From Sipunculus nudus (lineage: Eukaryota > Annelida > Sipuncula > Golfingiida > Sipunculidae), in assembly GCA_026874595.1 (NCBI GenBank), contig CM049313.1, forward strand, positions 78,360,659 through 78,424,658: a DNA stretch of 64,000 nt, in the 5' to 3' direction. The translations under genes were made by a program, and so were the position numbers. Under the pieces are notes generated by a model that was not told the origin of the DNA, searched no databases, and saw nothing but the letters and a program-made list of their open reading frames with translations. Positions 46,680-58,014 of this stretch are shown piece by piece. The stretch's first letter is position 1. Each line of letters starts with the position of its first letter.

Positions 46680-47596
46680 TGAATTTTTATCAAATAATTT
46701 TATTAAATAATTTAACAGTGGACGAAGCCCAAATGTTAGAAAATTCGTTTTCTTTAAACGAAGTACACGTAGCATTAAAAAGCATGGCACTGAACAAAAC
46801 GCCAGGTAACGATGGTTTGCCGCCTGAGTTTTATATTGCTTTCTACGACTTAATAGGTAAAGATCACACTAATTGTTTAAATACAAATTTGCAAAAAGGT
46901 AGTCTTACTACTAGCCAGAGTCGTGCCATCATAAATTTAATTGAAAAACCAGGACGCGATACCCGAATTATAAAGTCTTGGCGTCCAATAAGCCTGTTAA
47001 ATACAGATACAAGAATTATAAGTAAAATAATAGTTTCTCGTGTAAAGCCATTTCTCATTAAACTCATAGAACAGGAACAGTTTGCCTATGTCCAAGGTAG
47101 ATATATCGGCGAGCCCATACGTATAATAGCAGATATTTTAGAATACACGGCAGCTGAAAATATTCCAGGTTTATTATTTTGTGCAGACTACGAAGTTGAA
47201 TTTGACTCCATTGATCACATTTTCATACTTGCCGTGTTAAAAAGATTAGGTTTTAAAGATAACTTCGTTAAATGGGTTAGCATTTTACACAATCGAGCGG
47301 AAAGCTGTATTATAAATAATGGTTTGTCCTCGAGATATTTTAAGCTTAAAAGGGGAACAAGGCAAGGGGATCCCATTGCTGCTTACATATTTATTATGGT
47401 CATGCGAGTTCTCTCTGCATTGATCAAATCTGATGAGAATATAAAAGGTATCAATATTAATAATATAGAAATAAAAATGGTCCTTTTTGCAGACGTTTCA
47501 ACGTTTTTTCTTAAAGATTGGGAATCATTAGATCGTCTAGAAATTCATTTAAAAACATTATCTCGTTTTACATCACTCGATAAAAAAATATACTAA
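46680..47596 (+). pseudogene. LINE ORF2: reverse transcriptase domain with mutated catalytic box
   Basis: About 305 codons are open. Conserved RT blocks appear in order: NKTPGNDGLPPEFY; SWRPISLLNTD; EQFAYVQGRYIGE (block 2a); DYEVEFDSIDH with the first catalytic Asp; GLSSRYFKLKRGTRQGDPIA; and FADVSTFFL where FADD is expected. The second Asp of the FADD/YADD box is Val (GTT), which should abolish polymerase activity. A block-A residue is also changed (EVEFD for the usual EKAFD). The frame ends at TAA 47594-47596, before the thumb region. It would have made cDNA from LINE RNA. Confidence 0.88.
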
Positions 47597-47599
47597 ATC

Positions 47600-49120
47600 A
47601 CAGGTCGCATGGATAGGGGTAAGTAGAAAGAATGAAAATGTACCGAGTTGTTATCAATGGGTAGATTTAAATAAATCATCATTAAAAATCTTAGGTATAC
47701 ATTTTACATATAATAAACTACTTGGATTAAAACTTAATTTTGACTCTATAATTGAGAAATTAAAAAATATCCTTAGTATATGGAAAATGAGGAGTTTAAG
47801 GCAAGGCAACGATTATTAGGACGTTAGCACTGTCTCAAATATTGTATGTCTGTAATGTCTTAATACCTCCTACCTCAATCATATCCGAGGTGCAGAAAGA
47901 GTTCTTAATTTTTTATGGTCACAAGCACAAGAAAAAATTCAGTTTAAATCTTTAATATCCAGGTATGAAGACGGGGGAATTCAGTTACCAGATGCTAAAC
48001 TAAAAATCAAAACCCAGTCAATAATGTTGGTGTCAAATTTGTTATCACCTGATGAATCTATTTGGAAATGTATTCCTAAGTATTATTTGTCAAACGTAGG
48101 AGGTACAGCTATGATACGATTAAATTTAAATAAGCGATGTATTCCATGTAAATTACCAGAATTTTATAGGGTGGGATTATGTCACTGGGCTGATACAGTA
48201 TGTAATAGACCCGACACGCCTGAATTAATATTAAATCAATATTTGTGGAATAACATACACGTTCAGATAGGTGGTAATTCTATATACAATAAAGGTTTGG
48301 CAAATCAAGGTTATATAAGAGTATCTGATATAGTTACACACAACGGGAAGATTAAAAGAATTCAGGGACAAAATACTGCACCCAGGATATATTTAGAGTG
48401 GCTTGGTATAGTACATGCAATCCCAAAAGAGTGGATTTCGATTTTAAAAAGTTCAAACAATGAAACTTCCTCTCTGAAGGATAAAATAGACCTTGTTAAT
48501 ATTGGAAAAGAAGAAAAACTGGTGACTATAACTTCAAAATATATTTATAATGTACTTTTGAAGGAAAAGCAATGTGTGCCAACAGGTCAGCTAACATTGA
48601 ATAGAATATTCTATATTCATAATAACATTATTGATTGGTCAGCTTTGTATATGTCTGTTTATAAAACTACCCTAGATACTAAACTACGAGAATTCCAGTT
48701 CAAAATATTACATAACATTCTTGCTTTGAAAAAAAAACTGTATAAATGGAATATAACTACTTCACCCCAATGCAGATTTTGTAAATTATACTCAGAAAGT
48801 ATATGTACTGTAAAGATACAACATTATTGTATCGCCTAATACACCAATGGGCGGGAGAGTGTCGTATTGAATTGCCGGAGGAAAATTCTAGGGAATTGGT
48901 GCTCGGCATGACTGCTGATTTTCCATTGACTTTGTTGATTAACTTAATCTTGCTTATTTATAAATATGTCGTCTTCGACACAAAAGAAGACGAGGTTTTG
49001 AAGTTTAATATATTTAGAACAAAACTAATACAAATTGAAAAAATTGAAAATAAGATAGCAAATAACAGAAATACATTAAAAACACATCGAAAAAATGGGA
49101 GAAAATCCTCTCTCTACTAA
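47600..49120 (+). pseudogene. LINE ORF2: post-RT and C-terminal region, frameshifted
   Basis: Recognisable remains of the thumb lie at about 47600-47880 in broken frames. The open frame 48024-48839 carries the C-terminal region and ends in LYKWNI..SPQCRFCKLYSES, the first half of a CxxC-type zinc-binding motif common in L1/Tx1-like ORF2 ends. A frameshift near 48800 moves the rest into the frame ending at 49118-49120, which is Lys/Asn-rich. No RNase H domain was seen, as expected for this clade. Confidence 0.7.
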
Positions 49121-49550
49121 AGTGATCATCGCATATATTTACATAATTTTGTTTCTTGAGAAGGATATGTTTTGTGGATGGTGTTGGTGTATGTTATTTA
49201 TCGTCTTATGGTTTTTGTTTTGTGTAACTGGTCAAGTATATGTTGATATGTAATATACATATGAAGTGAAAAGAAATGAATAAGTTAGCGTAGACAACTA
49301 TATAAATACATGAAGCGTGATGCATGTTTGTATGTCTGTATTTTATTATGTTTATATAGTTATGTTTGTCAAACAGATGCTATGTATAAATTGTCTGTTT
49401 GTATGTTGCATGCAAAATAAAAAAAAACACAAACTTGTCTTAGAAGAGCACACCACCGATACGTCTGCGGGATTTTTGGAGAGTCATATCAGAACGGAAG
49501 CAGGTAAACCGTGGTCTAGAAAAAACTTAACTCCGTATTAATTACATAGA

Positions 49551-49886
49551 CTAGCTGCTCCCGTGGAAAATCCACGGCTCTATCTGATGTATATTTTTGT
49601 AAGAGCTGATAGGAACCAAACGACGCATATTTTAATCCTAAGGTTTTTGCAGGAACTTTTGTCATATGTTTCACTCATATGATATAAAGATTACTTCTGT
49701 TAGAATTCTCCAGGAACACCCTTCCCCAAAATATCAACATAGAAAGAAAAATTATTCTATTCCAGAAATCTCACAAAATATAAATTTTGAAAAGACACGT
49801 GAGGCATATACAGGGTGTACGAATTTTTAATGAGAAGTTTATTCCCGATAAACAGCAAAGGTCCGACAGCTTCATTGTATAGGCCA
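49551..49886 (-). mobile_element. Helitron-like element, copy C (5'-truncated)
   Basis: On the minus strand it ends in a hairpin (CCGTGGA-AAA-TCCACGG on plus, about 49561-49577) and AGCAGCTAG followed by host T. It aligns with positions 873-1207 of copy A, including GTACACCCTGTATATGCC, and similarity stops abruptly after CTTCATTG. It lies about 120 bp beyond the LINE 3' end. Confidence 0.65.
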
Positions 49887-51061
49887 GCCTCACTCAACAA
49901 GAACTCCTGTCCGCATATGACACCGTATATTGTTCATCAATTAGCCGTACAGGGTGGCAAATGGCTCAATGTGGCGTACAGCATGACAAGTAGGTGCCCT
50001 GACACAAGGTTCTCACAAAGAAAATGGCACCTCAAGAAGACTGTAAAGGAGTAATCTCTCCAAAAACAAGGTGGCTGGTACCTGAAACCAAACCGAAAAC
50101 ATTAATATTACTTAACTGTCAAATTAGTTGCACAACTTTCGCCCTCCACTTAATTAGCCATAACTTGCCTTTAACACTCATATGGTCATAGTAACATATC
50201 AGTGGCATTCAATATACTCATAATGACATAGTCTTCGGACAAGAAATAAAAATAAAATAACTCAGCAATACAGAATTACACAGTGACCTAGGCTGTCAAC
50301 ACAGTGCTCTTAAAAAGTCAGTCCAACTCCAAAACACTGCTCCCAACAATCTCATACTGTGCAAAATAGTACGCATATGCTATACAATACCATATACCCT
50401 GACCCTTTATGGACATTATACCACCATACTACTCCTTTGGTATAACAGATACAATAATATGAAATGGTATAGTACACATTACATGCAACTGATGTGTGGA
50501 CATAATCACTATGGCAACCAATACTGAATGACACAAATTTACCGCTGGTTTGGTACATCCATTATTATATAAATTATTGCATATGATGATATACAACATA
50601 CTTTCCCTCTCCTATATATATGCAACTAAATATCTCAAACTGCATTACTTTTGTCTATAAAGAGAGTTATCATCACCCACAAGATCCATACTACTGTTGA
50701 AATATATAAGGAAATGCTAAAGTTATATGGTTCAACCATTATACTGCGTATGTATCAGCATTTCATATAACCTGTATCAGTACTACTATTCATCAAAGTA
50801 TATACCATACTACGCTCTTTACACAGCGCTTTAACTATAGGCCTACTATGGGTAAGGGTAAGATTTCCGCTGCCTCGGGAGCGTAATAAGATCTATACTG
50901 CTAACATTATTTATTCACCTGTCTTAAAATGAGAGTTCTGTTTATGACTGTCAGACAACGATTTGATGTATATTTCGCTTGCTTGAAATATTACAGAAAC
51001 CTGGACACAGACAAAAAATGTGAATCGAATAGCATTTAAATATATACTATAAATAAATAGA

Positions 51062-51087
51062 TGTGTGTGTGTGTGTGTGTGTGTGTG
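51062..51087. repeat. (GT)n microsatellite
   Basis: Thirteen or so GT dinucleotides without interruption. Confidence 0.95.
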
Positions 51088-51218
51088 GTTTCAACGTTGG
51101 TCCAGCGGTTGTATATATAGTTAATATGAAAACATACATTATTTAACATATACATATTGCTTATACATAAATCTGTTGGCATGTTGTCTAGTCTATGAAT
51201 CAGATCCGTAAGATTTAT

Positions 51219-51259
51219 TATGTCGTACGTACGAGATATTATGTCGTACGTACGAGATA
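51219..51259 (+). repeat. Two tandem copies of a palindromic 21-mer
   Basis: TTATGTCGTACGTACGAGA occurs twice, 21 bp apart. Each copy centres on TCGTACGTACGA, a perfect 12-bp palindrome. Confidence 0.9.
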
Positions 51260-51307
51260 AATGATTTATTTTTCTTTTACCAGGTGGCAGCAATACGCTT
51301 CCGTAGG

Positions 51308-51870
51308 ATTGCTATTGTCGTCATGAATGATGAAATAAAGCAAAAAAGTCGGCTAATTTTTTAGTTCCGTCATCATATCTACCGAATTCTCTGATCGCAT
51401 AAGAAATTCGGTCATAAAATCCCTGACAATTTGTACGGTTATGCCGGTTTTTTTAAACCGGCTTGCAGCTCCCTCACGTCCACCTATCTGAAGCCGGCCA
51501 CCCATCCACCGATTTTTTATTGTCGGCCGAGTTTTTATAACCAGCCGGATAAATCTACAAGTCTCCCCGGCCTGTTGATGCCCGCACACTTACCGATTTC
51601 TTCTTGCAGAACAGAGTTCTCCCGTCATTTTGGTTTCTTCTAATTTCGACTGCAGGATTAGTATTTTGGTCTGAAATAATAAAAATGAGGAAAGGTAGTT
51701 TGTAAATCAGCCGATTTTGTTCGGTTCCGTGATAACATCTACCGATTTTTTCTTGACAGTGTCAAGGATTTTGGCAGCCGATTTTTCCAGCCGGGTTTAC
51801 CGGCCGGCGAAAAAAATAAAATTGCAGATGGAAGGATGGCTATATCGATCTTTCCGGTCCGCAAAAAAAT
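51308..51870 (+). repeat. Dispersed repeat with CTACCGAT-T(n) and CCGGCC motifs, copies 2 and 3
   Basis: GCTATTGTCGTCATGAATG (51309) matches the start of copy 1 at about 41769. Positions 51735-51810 (CTACCGATTTTTTC, TTGACAGTGTCAAGGATTTT, CCAGCCGGGTTTACC) match 41838-41910 closely. Between them are further CCGGTTTTTTTAAACCGG and TTGTCGGCCGAGTTTTT motifs. It seems to be an internally repeated family; class unknown. Confidence 0.5.
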
Positions 51871-52061
51871 GGAAAATGCGGTGTCTGCTTTTACATAGCT
51901 CATATTCCATATATTTAAAGGAATCTTCACATACTGGGAATGTTTAATATAGATAAGAAATGATTCCATCTCAAAATGTTGGGGCTTTCTGTGAATATTT
52001 CGTTCTAACACAATTTGTTTACCCCCGTACACGACTGACATAAAATTTATAGGGGCGTCAT

Positions 52062-53770
52062 CAAGGCGCTAAACATGAACACTTGGCGGCCTTGCCTACT
52101 GTCTTATCAAGATTCTCAAAAAACATGAACACCTGGTGGCTTTACCTGCTGTCTTATCATGATTCCCAAAAAACATGACGACTGCCGGCTTTACCGGAAG
52201 AATCTCCAAACCATGAACACCTGGTGGCTTTACCTTCTGTCTTATCAAGATTCTCCAAATCATGAACACCTGGTGGCTTTACCTTCTGTCTTATTATGAT
52301 CCTCCAAAACATGAACACCTGGTAGCTTTACCTGCTGTCTTATCATGATTCTCCAAAACATGAACACCTGTCGGCTTAACCTACTGTCTTATCAAGATTC
52401 TCTAAATCATGAACACCTGGTGGCTTTACCTGCTGTCTTATCATGATTCCCAAAAAACATGACGACTGCCGACTTTACCGGAAGAATCTCCAAACCATGA
52501 ACACGTGGTGGCTTTACCTTCTGTCTTATCATGATTCTCCAAATCATGAACACCTGTCGGCTTTACCTACTGTCTTATCAAGATTCTCCAAATCATGAAC
52601 ACCTGGTGGCTTTACCTTCTGTCTTATTATGATCCTCCAAAACATGAACACCTGGTAGCTTTACCTGCTGTCTTATCATGATTCTCCAAAACATGAACAC
52701 CTGTCGGCTTTACCTACTGTCTTATCAAGATTCCCTAAATCATGAACACCTGGTGGCTTTACCTGCTGTCTTATCATGATTCTCAAAAAACATGACGACT
52801 GCCCGCTTTACCGGAAGAATCTCCAAACCATGAACACCTGGTGGCTTTACCTTCTGTTTTATCATGATTCTCCAAATCATGAACACCTGTCGGCTTTACC
52901 TACTGTCTTATCAAGATTCTCCAAATCATAACCACCTGGTGGCTTTACCTTCTGTCTTATTATGATCCTCCAAAACATGAACACCTGGTAGCTTTATCTG
53001 CTGTCTTATCATCATTCTCCAAAACATGAACACCTGTCGGCTTTACCTACTGTCTTATCAAGATTCTCTAAATCATGAACACCTGGTGGCTTTACCTGCT
53101 GTCTTATCATGATTCTCAAAAAACATGACGATTGCCGGCTTTACCGGAAGAATCTCCAAACCATGAACACGTGGTGGCTTTACCTTCTGTCTTATCATGA
53201 TTCTCTAAATCATGAACACCTGGTGGCTTTACCTACTGTCTTATCAAGATTCTCCAAATCATGAACACCTGGTGGCTTTACCTGCTGTCTTATCAAGATT
53301 CTCAAAAAACATGACGACTGCCGGCTTTACCGGAAGAATCTCCAAACCATGAACACCTGGTGGCTTTACCTTCTGTCTTATCATGATTCTCCAAAACATA
53401 ACACCTGTCGGCTTTACCTACTCTCTTATTATGATCCTCCAAAACATGAACACCTGGTAGCTTTACCTGCTGTCTTATCATGATTCTCCAAAACATGAAC
53501 ACCTGTCGGCTTTACCTACAGTCTTATCAAGATTCTCCAAATCATGAACACCTGGTGGCTTTACCTGCTGTCTTATCATGATTCTCTAAAACATGAACAC
53601 CTGTCGGCTTTACCTTCTGTCTTATCAAGATTCTCCAAATCATGAACACCTGGTGGCTTTACCTACTGTCTTATCATGATTCTTCAAAACATGAACACCT
53701 GTCGGCTTTACCTGCTGTCTTATCATGATTCTCCAAAACATGAACTTGAGGGTCTTACCTCCTGTCCTAT
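52062..53770 (+). repeat. Composite minisatellite: 49-bp units with interspersed 38-bp units
   Basis: The main unit is CATGAACACCTGGTGGCTTT followed by ACCTGCTGTCTTATCATGAT and TCTCCAAAA, 49 bp. A second, related unit of about 38 bp (CATGACGACTGCCGGCTTTA then CCGGAAGAATCTCCAAAC) starts at 52174, 52458, 52791, 53124 and 53310. These spacings of 284, 333, 333 and 186 bp equal one short unit plus 5, 6, 6 and 3 long units, give or take 1 bp. The array therefore has a higher-order structure. No coding potential is inferred. Confidence 0.93.
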
Positions 53771-55775
53771 TAAGATTCTCCATGCTTCAAATCGGTGTTT
53801 CGCCCGTTTTCTTATTACATGTTTCTTCTCGATGTTTAGGTTTGACCTCTTGACACTTGTAATGCCAATCAGAGTTTAGCTTGCTTTAATCATGCATTGA
53901 TGCGTGCTTAATTCTTTTATATTATACAATTTTAACTGTTTTCTTTTTTTATTTACCATTAGGGCTAATCTGCCATCTCTTTATTTTATTTTCTCTGTAT
54001 TTATGTACAACAGAATAAAGGTAAAAATAGTTCTGATCATTTTCATACACGACACGTTTCGTGCGTTCTCAGGCATCCAGAAAGCCTCTGTCACTCCTTC
54101 TATAGACTGATAAAGATCAGAGTTTTTAGGACCAAACCAAATACAGAAATCCATAAAGGTTAATGGCTATAACAGCGCGGGAAGGGGGGCCTGAATTTTT
54201 TTAAACCGCCTCATAAAATTTCCTCTGGGAGGCCCCTTTCCTAAATAAAAACTGAGAACAAAAAGGAATATTTAAAGAGTAAATATTAAAATCAGTACAA
54301 CCATCGTTAGGAAAACAAAATTAGCGAAATTTATGCTTTCCCTGGTGCGTTCTTTTTTGCTTTAGGCCTCCTATTTTGAGCGAAGCGAAAATTACTGTCA
54401 ATATACACAATCAATTGTAAAGTTGTTAGTTTGGCATATAAGTGAATACATATATGTGAGGTTACATCAATTTTGCTTACAGACTGGCATTCTAATCATA
54501 TACTCCTATTTTGCAAATGTTGTCAAAACCCTATACATACGCTTTAATGACTTAGGAGTTTAAGAAAATTAATCAGTAATCCAAATATTATAACTATATT
54601 GTATACAATTCACATTATTATATAATGGTTTGTTTCATTAAATGCTGTAGAATATACAGGTGCTCATATTCTATTCTAGGGCTATAGCGAACAAGATCAT
54701 CCATTGTTTGATGATTGTATCTGGCCGTTTACAGTGATAGTTGGAGCTGATAACGTCAATTCTGTTCGGATCAGGCTTATCAATGGTACAGTTTGGGGAT
54801 TGGGGAATAAATACAAAAGTAACTGCAACAATATATGCATGTAATACATAGGCTTTAAGGAGTTTAATATTTTTCAACATTTTTGCTTACAGCAAACACC
54901 AGCTTTTTGGTTATATAAGATTCCACACGAATAACTATTGCTCATTCCGCCTACATATAAGAGTACCCATATATAATTAAGCAGATTTTATCTGTCTATG
55001 ACTCATGAAAAATATTCAGATTAACTGACTTAAAGATTTAGGCCGTCATCAGTTTATAAAATTATTTCTTCTGTCCATATGTATTCATTTTTCAGGAGTT
55101 TTTGACGTAACCAGTATATTACCTTTGACAATAAGGAAAATGGCATTTGGTATAAGCTTGATAAACCCACTTGTCTGGTGTGGCGTTATGTGTGGTCCTG
55201 AGCCTTAGATATGGACCCAAGTCCCCCTTGACCACACGGGGGTAAATTCTCCGACAGAAGAAAGCCGAGACAATGGATAATGCAGCACCTCTGTCGATCG
55301 GGTATATTACTCAATTTACACAATGTCAGGAAATTAGCAAGGAAACTCATGGGATACCTCGTTCTCATAGGGATTGCTTCCAACCAGGCGGCTATAATAA
55401 TGGGATGCATCCTCTTTAGCTTGCAATGGCGTGTCAACCGAAGTTCATCTAAGCAATGAACACTTTGAAATCCAAACCCTTAACAACGCAAGGGTGTCAT
55501 ATGATTAATGGACAGCTGATAAGATTATCCAGAAGTAAATTGACTCATGCAGTCTATGAACACGTTTACCACATGCATTATTTCAAAGGGTCGGATTGAA
55601 CCTGAAAGGCTTTAGTAATTATGCTGGATGTAATATTCAGGAAAGCAATGGATGAGATGGCACTCGGAATTAGAGTGCACTCAGCAGAGCGCATGCATCC
55701 AACAAGGTAAAAAAAGCTCCAAGATCTAACAAAGTACCACTCTTACGCTTCATCTTGAATCTCCACATTAAAAAA
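53771..55775. other. AT-rich non-coding stretch
   Basis: A repeat fragment at about 54182-54236 matches 6685-6750 in reverse. The segment 55180-55440 is less AT-rich and open on the minus strand for 83 codons, but is unrecognised and may be a decayed SINE. Nothing else is supported. Confidence 0.4.
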
Positions 55776-55779
55776 CCCA

Positions 55780-55925
55780 TGGCCAGCCTGTAAGCACGAC
55801 CTGATATCTGGGTTCTCCACTATATACCCAGGGCCAGCCTGTAAGCACGAACTGATCTCTTGGTTCTCCACTATATACCCAGGGCCAGCCTGTAAGCACG
55901 GCTTAATCCCTTGATTCTCCTTAAT
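55780..55925 (+). repeat. Short tandem repeat, about 60-bp unit, about 2.5 copies
   Basis: GGCCAGCCTGTAAGCACGA recurs near 55781, 55822-55850 and 55883, each followed by CTGAT/TTAAT and TTCTCCACTATATACCC or a variant. Confidence 0.8.
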
Positions 55926-56149
55926 AAAAACTGCTAGAGTGAGGCCACAATAAATTATGATGAGGCCCTGTAAGTGAAAATAGATCTGATTATCCCAAAC
56001 ATAATTTCCTGGATGTCACAGAGCATAGAGGCCTCATAAGACCTTGATTCTCAATAGAAAATACCCCCCCCCCCCCCCCGAAATATTTTGATGCCTAACA
56101 AAACAACCCGGGATTAATAAAGGCCTTGTAAAAGGGTGAAGGGGTTACA

Positions 56150-56470
56150 AAGAGACAGACCAGACTGTTCCAGCTCTAAATAACCTCCCGGATATCCTCA
56201 AAGGCCTTTTTATATAGGGTGAGGGGTTATACCCCGCCACAGATACAGACAAGACCTGGTTATCCTCAAGATAACCTTCCGGGTATCCTAAAGGCCTTTT
56301 AATAGGGTGAGGGGTTATACCCCGCCACAGATACAGACAAGACCTGGTTATCCTCAACATAACCTCTGGGGTATCCTAAAGGCCTTTTAATAGGGTGAGG
56401 GGTTATACCCCGCCACAGATACAGATCAGGCCTGGTTTTCCTAAACATAATCTCCCGGGTATCTTCAAGT
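56150..56470 (+). repeat. 88-bp tandem repeat, about 3.5 units
   Basis: GAGGGGTTATACCCCGCCAC starts at 56221, 56309 and 56397, exactly 88 bp apart, followed by AGATACAGA and CCTGGTTATCCT. A degenerate echo (ATACCCCGCCATAGATATAG) lies at about 57492. Minus-strand frames across it repeat the same peptide and are artefacts. A C-run at about 56065-56079 precedes it. Confidence 0.9.
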
Positions 56471-56474
56471 CCAC

Positions 56475-58000
56475 CTAGATGAATTCTACTTCCATGGAGC
56501 ATCGAAACCACAACGGCCTACCATCAGATAAATATATTGCTCATTATGAAAAAGAAGACGCAGGCCCGCGTGTAAAATGGATATTTAAATGTTTTTATCC
56601 ATTTTTATTTATTCAAACATTCAAAGTTGAAACAAGAATAACCTACCATTGTATTATTAGGATTGTATTCATAGAGCAGATAATTGACAGATTTAATTGC
56701 ATTGTCAGATTCTTGACATCCGGTTGTTGCGGAAACAGCTCGAGGGGAGACAGTAATTAGCCTTCCACCCCGTATTCGCTCATCTTTACTTCCACATGTG
56801 ACGTCAGGGCTGTCCGTGAGCAGGACAGCGTAGGAGATCTGCCGGCAGGCTATCATGTCAGAAAACCTGACCCAGGGCCCAAAATAAATAAATCCACCGG
56901 TCTATTCAGGGCGGCACGGTAGAAAATTTGCCGTCATTCAAAGAATTTAGCCGAACCCGACTTTAAACCTCTCACCATGTCACAAGGCCTTTAGGTAAAC
57001 CGGGAGGTTATGATCATTAGATCTGGTCCGATGATTTTAAGTATAGATGGTGCCTTTTGTCTTAAGAAATTATTCTATCTACCCTTTTTGCTCATCTCAA
57101 ATTTTAGAACAATCCTTCAAGCTCTTGGGAATATGTTTTTATGTATGGTTTTCATTAAAGGGACCTATTCTCAAACTAAGGATGTTCAATATTCACTTTC
57201 GTTATAACACCGTGTGCTTACACCAGTGCATACATGGGAAAAAGTTCGGATAGGGCGCGAACAGTGGTGCTAAATATACACATAGAACGGACGCCACCTG
57301 GTAGCTGTACATGCGACAATACAAATCTAGTAGCATTTCTACTGTGTTCCTTCTTTCATGTGAACTTTCCTAAATTTGGAATCATTGTGAATGCACAAGA
57401 TCGGAAATCTGGTCATGCAGTCTTGTTATGGTAAACACACACACGTGAACCCTGTTTATTCACACAAATGACATTAACTAACTATAAGACCGGGATATAC
57501 CCCGCCATAGATATAGCTTTATTAAGCCTGTGTGCTGGACATGTATTCAACAAAAATGAGCTAATAACGTGAGAATATACACATTTTGTTGCAAATGTTT
57601 ACGTTCCTTCAAATCGGACGTGGAAAGATTCAAGGTAATTGTTATGCTCTTTATAAAGGTTTTGGCTGAATTTTAAGAGGCTCCGCCTTGTGAGCCATGT
57701 CTAAGAACATGCAGAGTTTCAGAATATATATCCAGTCACCACTGACAATAACTGAAAAAGACAGTTTATGTAAAATCACATACCGGTAAAATGTTGATGC
57801 GGCATACAAGCAAGTTTCTATCAAGAAGCATACATCTGCAACATGTTGAGGAAATCAACAAAGTTGTGACTATAGTTGTTGACTAATTGGCATAAAAAGA
57901 CCAAAGGTCAGAGGTTACCCGACTGGCACTGGCACCGGTTCAAACGAGATTATATATTGTCATCAATTCGCAGGAAATAAATGAAGGGTTTCGTAAAAAA
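56475..58000. other. Non-coding stretch before the 34-bp array
   Basis: Several short frames but no recognisable product, splice pair or RNA gene. Confidence 0.45.
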
Positions 58001-58014
58001 TTACAACCGGAACA

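Larger units (their letters stand above)
43900..49430 (+). mobile_element. Decayed L1/Tx1-like LINE retrotransposon
   Basis: The order is an ORF1-like coiled-coil/RRM region (43952-44900), an apurinic-type endonuclease (45370-46110), a reverse transcriptase (46680-47596) and a C-terminal region (47600-49120). An AT-rich 3' UTR ends near GCAAAATAAAAAAAAAC (about 49412-49430). This is the architecture of L1-clade LINEs, and the endonuclease wording resembles Tx1. Stops, frameshifts, a mutated catalytic box and a nested insertion show that it is dead. I could not find a target-site duplication. Helitron copies B and C flank it on the two sides. Confidence 0.85.
49890..51300. other. AT-rich non-coding stretch
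   Basis: No supported gene. It contains the (GT)n tract at 51062-51087 and a duplicated palindrome at about 51219-51259. Frames on either strand are short. Confidence 0.45.
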
